Assembly (NCBI RefSeq): GCF_006861795.1
Contig: NZ_VDGH01000004.1
Coordinates: 1-64,000 of the forward strand
Origin: Psychrobacillus lasiicapitis
Lineage (GTDB): Bacteria; Bacillota; Bacilli; Bacillales_A; Planococcaceae
Length of the DNA: 64,000 nucleotides
Direction of reading: 5' to 3'
Both the position numbers and the translations under genes were made by a program. Below the pieces are notes generated by a model that worked only from the letters and a program-made list of their open reading frames with translations, was not told the origin of the DNA and did not search any database. This document shows positions 56,096 through 64,000 of this stretch, piece after piece (position 1 is the stretch's first letter; each line of letters starts with the position of its first letter).

Positions 56096-57099
56096 TGTTA
56101 TTCACTGGATCAACCATTACGTTAATTATTGTGATCGTTTTAGCATTTATCGTGCTATCTGTGTTCTTTACGTTTTTTCCGATCACACTTTGGATTTCAG
56201 CGCTTGCAGCTGGCGTAAGAATTAGTATTTTTACACTTGTAGGGATGAGGTTGCGTCGAGTAATTCCATCACGCATTGTTAATCCACTTATTAAAGCACA
56301 CAAAGCTGGTTTAAAAGTGGCTATCAATCAATTAGAAAGCCATTATCTTGCAGGTGGTAATGTAGACCGTGTTGTTAACGCTCTTATTGCGGCACACAGA
56401 GCAAATATTGAGCTTACATTTGAACGAGCAGCAGCAATCGATCTAGCTGGTCGTGACGTATTAGAAGCCGTGCAAATGTCTGTAAACCCGAAAGTAATTG
56501 AAACACCATTTATCGCCGGGGTTGCGATGAACGGGATTGAAGTAAAAGCGAAAGCGCGTATTACCGTTCGTGCCAATATCGACCGTTTAGTTGGAGGTGC
56601 GGGTGAAGAAACAATTGTTGCACGTGTTGGGGAAGGTATTATTTCTACCATAGGGTCGAGTACTAGCCATGAACGCGTGCTTGAAAATCCGGACTTAATT
56701 TCTCAAACTGTATTGGCTAAAGGATTAGACTCTGGTACAGCTTTTGAAATTCTCTCGATTGATATTGCGGATGTTGATATAGGTAAAAATATTGGGGCTG
56801 AACTTCAAACAGAGCAAGCAGAAGCAGATAAGAAAATCGCACAAGCAAAAGCGGAAGAACGCCGTGCAATGGCTGTTGCCTCTGAGCAGGAGATGAAAGC
56901 GAAAGTAGTAGAAATGCGTTCTAAAGTAGTGGAAGCAGAAGCAGAAGTTCCACTTGCGATGGCAGAAGCTTTAAGAGAAGGTAATATCGGTGTGATGGAT
57001 TACATGAATTATAAAAATATCCAAGCAGACACGAGCATGAGAGATTCCATTAGCAAAGTTGGAGGAGATAAACCTTCTACAGAGGAGCTAAAAGACTAG
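56095..57099 (+). CDS. floA: Flotillin-like protein FloA (YqfA)
   Basis: FloA (334 residues) organises functional membrane microdomains. A hydrophobic hairpin at the N-terminus (about 5-55), an SPFH/band-7 domain and an Ala/Glu-rich coiled coil (about 230-300, [22 protein letters not shown]) are present. It shares the TAATG junction with nfeD and the SigW-type promoter. The mature length and order match B. subtilis yqfA. Confidence 0.95.
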   Translation: MLFTGSTITLIIVIVLAFIVLSVFFTFFPITLWISALAAGVRISIFTLVGMRLRRVIPSRIVNPLIKAHKAGLKVAINQLESHYLAGGNVDRVVNALIAAHRANIELTFERAAAIDLAGRDVLEAVQMSVNPKVIETPFIAGVAMNGIEVKAKARITVRANIDRLVGGAGEETIVARVGEGIISTIGSSTSHERVLENPDLISQTVLAKGLDSGTAFEILSIDIADVDIGKNIGAELQTEQAEADKKIAQAKAEERRAMAVASEQEMKAKVVEMRSKVVEAEAEVPLAMAEALREGNIGVMDYMNYKNIQADTSMRDSISKVGGDKPSTEELKD

Positions 57100-57128
57100 T
57101 CTAAAACCGCGGAAAGGAGGTCTTCTCC

Positions 57129-57572
57129 TTGGAAGGTATTATTTTACTCATCGTTTCTTTACTTATAAGTACAATTTTTGGAAAGAAAAAGCAAAACCAA
57201 AATCCAACAAAAGTACCTAAGCAAGGAAATAAAGGTCCTGAGATTAAGCCTTTTGTAGAGAATCCTTTTAAAAACTTAGGGGAGCTAGCAAAGGAATTTA
57301 AACAAGAACAACAAGCAAAAATAGAACGTAGACCGACTGTTCCAAAGCAAGAACCTATTCAACCGGTGACGGTAGAAAAAGTTCAGCGTGAAGTCAGTCG
57401 TGAGCAAGGTGCACAAAGATCATCTGGTCGTTTATCTGTTCACCAAGGAAATAGACCAGTTGTACCCACTGCAAAGCCAGTGGTGGCGAGCGTTTTACCG
57501 GAAACGAAGGATGAGCTTGTTCGAGCAATTATTTTGTCTGAAATATTAGCTCCACCAAAATCCAAAAGATAA
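57129..57572 (+). CDS. YqfB-like small membrane-anchored protein
   Basis: The 147-residue protein has an N-terminal hydrophobic segment (about 1-17, EGIILLIVSLLISTIFG) and then a long basic, Gln/Pro/Lys-rich, probably disordered tail (KKQNQNPTKVPKQGNKG..., RREPIQ-type repeats). The C-terminus DELVRAIILSEILAPPKSKR is likely helical. The TTG at 57129 follows AAAGGAGGTC. Position after floA matches yqfB in the SigW operon. The function is unknown. Confidence 0.8.
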   Translation: MEGIILLIVSLLISTIFGKKKQNQNPTKVPKQGNKGPEIKPFVENPFKNLGELAKEFKQEQQAKIERRPTVPKQEPIQPVTVEKVQREVSREQGAQRSSGRLSVHQGNRPVVPTAKPVVASVLPETKDELVRAIILSEILAPPKSKR

Positions 57573-57578
57573 CTCATG

Positions 57579-57622
57579 AACACCCCTTTACATGCATAAA
57601 TTCATGTAAAGGGGTGTTTTTT
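57579..57622 (+). terminator. Terminator of the nfeD-floA-yqfB operon, overlapping the yqfC leader
   Basis: AACACCCCTTTACATG and CATGTAAAGGGGTGTT form a perfect 16-bp stem, followed by TTTT. The 3' arm includes AAAGGGGTG, the only plausible ribosome site of yqfC. Confidence 0.9.
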
Positions 57623-57862
57623 ATAAAACAATTATTTCCACTCCACGCGAGTATTATGATTGATAATTTCAATGACATTATTTTAGATTACGAAATAACC
57701 CTTCTTAAGTTAAATGAAAACAGCGTATTATGTTCGTATGATCATTATTTGCTGGAAATTAATGCAGATAGTTTACAGATAAAATCTCTATCGTCGGATC
57801 GTCTGCATTTAACAGTAGAAAGTCTAAACTTTTTTAATATAACTAGGAAGGATCGTACGTAA
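57614..57862 (+). CDS. yqfC: Sporulation protein YqfC-like
   Basis: The frame encodes up to 82 residues, with NENSVLCSYDHYLLEINADSLQIKS and LTVESLNFFNITR in a pattern close to the C-terminal part of YqfC (YabP/YqfC family), conserved in spore formers next to yqfD. The start is unclear. The in-frame GTG at 57614 lies inside the terminator stem. The GGGGTG of that arm would serve better for an ATA codon at 57623 or an ATT/ATG downstream (57652-57657). The N-terminus seems shorter than in B. subtilis. It abuts yqfD (TAATG). Confidence 0.75.
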   Translation: MFFIKQLFPLHASIMIDNFNDIILDYEITLLKLNENSVLCSYDHYLLEINADSLQIKSLSSDRLHLTVESLNFFNITRKDRT

Positions 57863-58968
57863 TGGCAAGCCTTATACGAGTACAAATTCCGATAGCTACA
57901 GATCAACATGCTCTATTCCAGCGTTTGTTTGCTATAAATATCCATGTATACAACGTATATAGCAGAGAAAATTATTTATACTTTTCTATAAAAAAGAAAG
58001 ACTTAAGGGCATTTCGAAAAATAAGGAAAGTAATGAGAATACCAGTACAGTTAGTGGATGAATCAAAAAAAGGAATCATTTCACCTCAATCGTACTCTCT
58101 CATAGGTGTCGCTCTATTTTTTATAATACCTGTTTTACTGGCACAGTTTATTTGGACAATTCATATCGAATCGGATTCACCTGAAAATAATATTTTGTTA
58201 TATGAAGAACTAAAGGCACTGAATATTAAAGAAAAAATGCTAACTTCTTCGTTACCAGCTGAACAAGAAATAAGGCAGAAGATTTTATTGAAGTACAAAG
58301 AGTATTCATGGGTGCACTTTGCACAATCGGGTTCTACGTTAATCGTATCGCCGATGCTTGCCCCCAAAAAAACGGAACGAGACATAAAAGACGCACCACC
58401 AGTCCATTTAATCGCTAAGAGAAGTGGTGTTATAACAGATTTTGAGCTAGTAAAAGGAGTAAGAGCTGTACAGAAGAATGTGGCAGTTAAAAAAGGGGAT
58501 ACGCTCGTAAATGGATTCGTGACGCAAGGAGATAAACGAATAATAACGAGTGCGGAAGGAAAAGTATATGCAAACTATTGGATTGAACTTCAGTTTGAAC
58601 TTCCCAAAAAAGTATCGATTGTAAAGCCAAATGAAAAAGAATTACTTATTCAAAAAAAGGGTAAGTCTAATGTTCCATATTGGAAGGAGATTGTTCTTCC
58701 TTCTTTCTTGCAAAAATATCTAGAGGCTGGTTATGTACAAAAAAACATAGAAGAATCTTACGAGTTAAGTGAAAAGTCGATCGAGCGATTAATACGTCCA
58801 TTACTATTTCAAAAAATAATCAATGATTTGCCAGCGGGTACACAAATAATAGAAGATAAAGTTTTGCAGGTCTCAATACAAAATGATAAAGTAAAAGGGA
58901 AGGTATTATTATTAGTAAATGAAGACATTGCAACACCCCAAGTTATACCCCAAGGAGACGAAGCATGA
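57862..58968 (+). CDS. yqfD: Sporulation protein YqfD
   Basis: The 368-residue protein has an N-terminal soluble part, one transmembrane helix (about 76-97, YSLIGVALFFIIPVLLAQFIW) and an extracytoplasmic region (EEKMLTSSLPAEQEIR..., VKKGDTLVNGFVTQGDKR). YqfD is a SigE-controlled mother-cell membrane protein needed for late spore development; its molecular job is unknown. The ATG overlaps the yqfC stop, and its end overlaps phoH by four bases. Confidence 0.9.
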   Translation: MASLIRVQIPIATDQHALFQRLFAINIHVYNVYSRENYLYFSIKKKDLRAFRKIRKVMRIPVQLVDESKKGIISPQSYSLIGVALFFIIPVLLAQFIWTIHIESDSPENNILLYEELKALNIKEKMLTSSLPAEQEIRQKILLKYKEYSWVHFAQSGSTLIVSPMLAPKKTERDIKDAPPVHLIAKRSGVITDFELVKGVRAVQKNVAVKKGDTLVNGFVTQGDKRIITSAEGKVYANYWIELQFELPKKVSIVKPNEKELLIQKKGKSNVPYWKEIVLPSFLQKYLEAGYVQKNIEESYELSEKSIERLIRPLLFQKIINDLPAGTQIIEDKVLQVSIQNDKVKGKVLLLVNEDIATPQVIPQGDEA

Positions 58969-59924
58969 GCGAACAAAAACAATTCGATATAAATTTGCAG
59001 GACCCAGCAGAAGCAGTAATGCTTCTCGGAATATCAGATAAAAATGTAAAGCTAATTGAGGCGGAACTAAAGGTACAACTAATTACAAGAGGCGAACAAA
59101 TACAAATTGTTGGCGAAGAGAAAAATGTTGAAGAAACAAAAAAGCTAATGATACAGCTTCTTTCAGTTATTCGCAAAGGCATCAATATTAACCTAAGAGA
59201 TGTTACCTCTGCTATTGAAATGAGCTTGAATGGAACGATTGAATACTTCTCAAGCTTATATGATGAAGAAATTGCAAGAAATACAAAAGGCAAAGCTATT
59301 CGTGCTAAAACGATTGGTCAAAGAGAATATATACAAGGAATTCGACATTCAGATTTAACGTTTGGGATTGGTCCAGCAGGTACAGGTAAAACGTATCTTG
59401 CAGTTGTGATGGCCACACAGGCTTTAAAAAATGCACATGTGAAAAAAATCATTTTAACACGTCCTGCTGTAGAGGCAGGGGAGAGTCTAGGTTTCTTACC
59501 TGGAGACTTAAAAGAGAAGGTAGACCCTTATTTACGCCCATTATATGATGCATTGCATGATGTGCTAGGAACAGAACAGACAGACCGTCTAATGGAGCGA
59601 GGTACAATTGAAATTGCACCGCTTGCTTACATGCGTGGTAGAACGCTGGATGACGCTTTTGTTATTTTAGATGAAGCGCAAAATACAACGAAAGCGCAAA
59701 TGAAGATGTTTTTAACACGTCTTGGTTTTGGTTCGAAAATGGTTATCACAGGAGATAAAACACAAATAGATTTACCAAAAGGTGCTGAATCTGGATTGAT
59801 TGTGGCTGAGAAAATTTTAGGCCATGTTGCTGGTATTCATTTTCAATACCTGGAACAGGGAGATGTCGTTCGTCATCCATTAGTTGCTAAAATTATTCAA
59901 GCATATGACGAGCAACAATCATAG
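58965..59924 (+). CDS. phoH: PhoH family protein (PhoH/YqfE-type ATPase)
   Basis: The 319-residue P-loop ATPase has Walker A GIGPAGTGKTYLA (about 129-141), RPAVEAGESLGFLPGDLKEK and the Walker B FVILDEAQNTT (about 226-236). PhoH-like proteins resemble the SF1 helicase core and are linked to RNA metabolism with YbeY, whose gene lies downstream in this operon. An N-terminal KH-like part (about 1-110) is present. It overlaps yqfD by four bases. A hairpin terminator follows. Confidence 0.94.
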   Translation: MSEQKQFDINLQDPAEAVMLLGISDKNVKLIEAELKVQLITRGEQIQIVGEEKNVEETKKLMIQLLSVIRKGININLRDVTSAIEMSLNGTIEYFSSLYDEEIARNTKGKAIRAKTIGQREYIQGIRHSDLTFGIGPAGTGKTYLAVVMATQALKNAHVKKIILTRPAVEAGESLGFLPGDLKEKVDPYLRPLYDALHDVLGTEQTDRLMERGTIEIAPLAYMRGRTLDDAFVILDEAQNTTKAQMKMFLTRLGFGSKMVITGDKTQIDLPKGAESGLIVAEKILGHVAGIHFQYLEQGDVVRHPLVAKIIQAYDEQQS

Positions 59925-59934
59925 TATTTCTATA

Positions 59935-59968
59935 AAGCAACGGTCCATTAGCTGACTGTTGCTTTTGT
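59935..59968 (+). terminator. Terminator of the yqfC-yqfD-phoH operon
   Basis: AAGCAACGGTC pairs with GACTGTTGCTT (one G-U) around CATTAGCT, followed by TTGTTAATTTT. Confidence 0.75.
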
Positions 59969-59987
59969 TAATTTTCAGGAAATAGTA

Positions 59988-60015
59988 ATGACTAGTTTCG
60001 ACTTTAAGGTATAAT
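59988..60015 (+). promoter_or_regulatory. Probable SigA promoter of yqfF operon
   Basis: ATGACT (59988-59993), a 16-base spacer and TATAAT (60010-60015) precede the GTG start of yqfF by about 34 bases. Confidence 0.5.
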
Positions 60016-60048
60016 AAGGGGACAAGCTGTGAAGGAGCTGAATTTAGA

Positions 60049-62160
60049 GTGAAATTCATTTTGTTAAAATGGAAAGAATGGCGCAATAATAAGTATCTCC
60101 CTTTTGTGATCATTCTCTTAACAGCGATTTGCATGTTCTTTTTATTAATTGGTAATGTGAAAGAAAGTAAATATGATATAGAACGATTCCAACTTTCACC
60201 TGATACGATACGTTCTGTTAAAACGATGGAAGATCCCGTAAAAACAGAAGAAGAAAAAGAACAAGTAGCTTCAGAAGTTCTTCCGGTATATCAATTTCAA
60301 GACGAAACTGCTGATAACCAGGCTGCGATTATTCGTTCTATTTTTGACAGCGTACTAGAAGTGAAAAAAAATTCGAGTGAAGAACTAGCCCAAGAAGGTG
60401 CAGCTACATCACTTGCAAAATTGAAAGATGAACTGGACGTTTTAGCAGAAAATGCAAGTGTCATTCCTTTAAGTGATGAAATGCTAACTATTTTACTAAA
60501 GCAGTCAGCTCCTGTTTTACGAGAATCAAAGGAGAAATTGGCCACCATTGCAGAAAATGCATTAAATGAGCCGATACGAACTGAAAGTGTTCCGTCTGCG
60601 CGTGAAAAAGTTGCTTCCCAGGTTACAAACTCATTTGGATTTTCCGCAGAGTATATGAATATCCTCATCAATATAGCGCGAGGTGCAATTGTAGCGACGG
60701 AAATCGAAAATGATGAGCTTACGGAATTACGGATTGAGCAGGCAAAAGCAAGTGTTGAACCGACTCGAATTTTGCAAGGGCAAATACTCGTGCAAAAAGG
60801 AGAATTAATAGACCGAGAAGTTTATAGACAGATTGAATTACTCGGGATGTTAACGGATAGAACATCTTATAAACCACCTATAGGTGTTGGTATATTTGTT
60901 ATTCTTACAATGTGGATCTTATTTGCACAAACGTTTCGTAAGAAAGAGAAAGCCATTACAAATGCTAAAAACTTGGTTGTCGTCGCTTTTAGTCTAATCG
61001 TTTCTGTCTTAATCATGAAAGTATTACAATCAGTTGCATATAATTTTGATGTAGTCATTTCCTTTATATTCCCGACTGCATTGGTTTCCATATTTGTTTA
61101 CTTATTAGTAAATGAACGTGCAGCACTTATCACTAGCTTTGTTGTTGCTGCTTATGCGGGCATTATTTTTCAAGAAGGGTATACAAATGTATTTCAAATG
61201 GAAATTTCGTTATACATATTATTCGGGAGTGTAGCAGGTATTTTTGCGATGCAACGAACTCATAATAATTCTCAAATATTTAGGGGAAGCTTTGTCGTTT
61301 CAGCGGTAAATATATTATTTATATTGTTTTATTTATTAATGACAAAAACGACCTATGAATTTAACGATATCTTGTTTTATGTTGGAGTTGCCGTATTATC
61401 GGGTATACTATCTGGAGCTCTAACAATTGGGATATTACCATTTTTTGAATCCGTTTTTGGCATATTGTCTACGATGCGGTTAATCGAACTATCTAATCCG
61501 AATCATCCATTATTGAAAAAAATATTAACGGAAACACCTGGGACATACCACCATAGTTTAATGGTCGCAAACTTAGCGGATGCTGCCTGTGAAGCGGTTG
61601 GTGCAAACGGGCTATTAGCACGTGTTGGTAGCTATTATCATGATGTTGGAAAAACGAAACGTCCTGGATTTTTTATCGAAAATCAAGTGAATGGCTACAA
61701 CCCGCATGATAATTTACCACCAGAAACGAGTCGTGATATTATTATTGCACATGCTGTAGACGGAGCAGAAATTTTACAGAAACATAAAATCCCAAAAGAG
61801 ATAGTTGATATCGCGGAGCAACACCACGGGACTAGCTTGCTCAAATTCTTTTACTATAAAGCAAAAGAAATGAAAGAAGATATAGCAGAAGGGCAGTATA
61901 GGTATCCGGGACCTAAACCTCAAACGAAAGAAATTGCGATTATTTCGGTTGCTGATAGTGTGGAAGCTGCTGTCCGTTCAATGAAAGAACCAAATGCAGA
62001 AAAGATTAGGGAACTGATTCAATCCATAATTAAAGGAAAATTACTAGATGGTCAATTTGATGAATGCGATCTATCTTTAAAAGAAATAAAGATAATGGAA
62101 GAAAGTTTCTGTACGACGATGAATGGAACATTTCATTCGCGAATAGAATACCCAAAATAA
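60049..62160 (+). CDS. yqfF: 7TM-HD family cyclic-di-AMP phosphodiesterase (PgpH/YqfF)
   Basis: The 703-residue protein has an N-terminal membrane helix (about 18-37), a large extracytoplasmic 7TMR-HDED region (about 40-275), seven membrane helices (about 280-460) and a cytoplasmic HD domain with GTYHHSLMVANLADAACE, YYHDVGK, AHAVDGAEIL and AEQHHGTSL. PgpH in Listeria and YqfF in B. subtilis hydrolyse the second messenger c-di-AMP. A GTG start at 60049 follows AAGGAGC. ybeY follows by 20 bases. Confidence 0.95.
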   Translation: MKFILLKWKEWRNNKYLPFVIILLTAICMFFLLIGNVKESKYDIERFQLSPDTIRSVKTMEDPVKTEEEKEQVASEVLPVYQFQDETADNQAAIIRSIFDSVLEVKKNSSEELAQEGAATSLAKLKDELDVLAENASVIPLSDEMLTILLKQSAPVLRESKEKLATIAENALNEPIRTESVPSAREKVASQVTNSFGFSAEYMNILINIARGAIVATEIENDELTELRIEQAKASVEPTRILQGQILVQKGELIDREVYRQIELLGMLTDRTSYKPPIGVGIFVILTMWILFAQTFRKKEKAITNAKNLVVVAFSLIVSVLIMKVLQSVAYNFDVVISFIFPTALVSIFVYLLVNERAALITSFVVAAYAGIIFQEGYTNVFQMEISLYILFGSVAGIFAMQRTHNNSQIFRGSFVVSAVNILFILFYLLMTKTTYEFNDILFYVGVAVLSGILSGALTIGILPFFESVFGILSTMRLIELSNPNHPLLKKILTETPGTYHHSLMVANLADAACEAVGANGLLARVGSYYHDVGKTKRPGFFIENQVNGYNPHDNLPPETSRDIIIAHAVDGAEILQKHKIPKEIVDIAEQHHGTSLLKFFYYKAKEMKEDIAEGQYRYPGPKPQTKEIAIISVADSVEAAVRSMKEPNAEKIRELIQSIIKGKLLDGQFDECDLSLKEIKIMEESFCTTMNGTFHSRIEYPK

Positions 62161-62180
62161 GGACGTAAGGGGCTAAAAAA

Positions 62181-62652
62181 ATGCTAGAACTAGATTTAAT
62201 GGACGAAACACAAACACTATCCGAGGAAGCAATTAAACTTGTTGAAAAAGTATTAACTTCTGCTGGAGAGCAGCTAGGTGTAAAAGAAGGCAGTGAAGTA
62301 AGTGTTACATTTGTGACCAATGATGCTATTCAAGAAATCAATAAAACATACCGCAAAAAAGATATGCCAACAGACGTTATTTCCTTTGCAATGGAAGAGA
62401 TGGGAGAAGGCGAAATCGAGATTAAAGATGCAGATTTACCGACATTACTTGGTGATATTATCATATCTGTTGAACGTACGACGGAACAAGCCGCATCTTA
62501 TGGACATACTTTTGAACGTGAGCTTTGTTTTTTAGCAGTCCATGGTTTTTTACATCTACTCGGTTATGATCACGGGACAGAGGAAGAAGAGAAAGAAATG
62601 TTCAGTATACAAGAAACGATTTTACAGGCTTTTGGTTTAAAGCGTGAAGGCC

Positions 62653-62666
<14 letters not shown>
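62181..62666 (+). CDS. ybeY: Endoribonuclease YbeY
   Basis: YbeY (161 residues) is a zinc endoribonuclease acting in 16S rRNA 3'-end maturation. The metal site HGFLHLLGYDHGTEEE (about 121-136) has the H-x3-H-x5-H pattern. YRKKDMPTDVISFAM (about 57-71) is also conserved. It starts with AAGGGGC. Its end overlaps the start of dgkA. The phoH-yqfF-ybeY-dgkA-cdd-era order is that of B. subtilis. Confidence 0.97.

Positions 62667-64000
<1,334 letters not shown>

Overview
The window is chromosomal DNA from a low-GC, endospore-forming Firmicute. The sporulation genes (sigK, gpr, spoIIP, yqfC, yqfD), the com late-competence operon, a perfect CIRCE element, two T-box leaders and near-complete gene-order agreement with the Bacillus subtilis hisS-to-era region all point to Bacillales. 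Protein details and the dispersed intergenic repeats suggest Planococcaceae (the Psychrobacillus/Lysinibacillus/Sporosarcina group); this family call is an inference.

Layout. 1-650: the end of an IS3-family element, inserted into an intergenic hairpin repeat, followed by non-coding DNA. 650-7204: a wall amidase (minus strand), the T-box-controlled hisS-aspS pair, the 6S RNA gene, tcdA and a small basic protein. 7205-7889: a tandem array of about 225-bp units that contain phased 21-bp repeats. 7890-15320: rarA (minus), then cymR, cysteine desulfurase, mnmA, a TPR protein and recD2. 15317-26878: T-box-controlled alaS, yrzL-ruvX-yrzB, mltG, the tRNA wobble-uridine hydroxylation/methylation genes (trhP1, trhP2, trmR) with udk and greA, a YrrS-like protein, mtnN and a 26-residue membrane peptide. 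26885-28422 (minus): uninterrupted sigK and pssA, with psd divergent. 29333-34310: a tightly overlapping yqeG-yqeH-aroE-yhbY-nadD-yqeK-rsfS-yqeM operon. 34381-39264: comEA-comEB-comEC, yqzM (minus) and holA. 39265-40014: 750 bp of non-coding DNA rich in hairpins. 40015-44371: rpsT (minus), gpr, spoIIP and lepA. 44435-53479: hemW and the hrcA-grpE-dnaK-dnaJ-prmA-rsmE-mtaB heat-shock cluster. 53565-64000: deoC, rpsU plus a duplicated rpsU tail, the SigW-type nfeD-floA-yqfB operon, yqfC-yqfD-phoH-yqfF-ybeY-dgkA-cdd and a truncated era.

The genes form a core module of translation (two or three aminoacyl-tRNA synthetases, several tRNA and rRNA modification enzymes, ribosome-assembly GTPases), protein folding, sulfur transfer to tRNA, DNA repair and recombination, and spore development. 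Regulation is legible in several places: T-boxes at hisS and alaS, CIRCE at hrcA, and sequence-level promoters for SigA, SigE (sigK), SigG (gpr) and SigW (nfeD-floA).

No large novel system is visible. The unusual material is intergenic or at gene edges: a covarying hairpin repeat family, one copy of which is split by the IS; the 21-bp phased array; a degenerate second rpsU tail where yqeY would be expected; a probable AUU start for SigK; a hisS-aspS T-box whose specifier reads AAC; and two unassigned structured RNA candidates.
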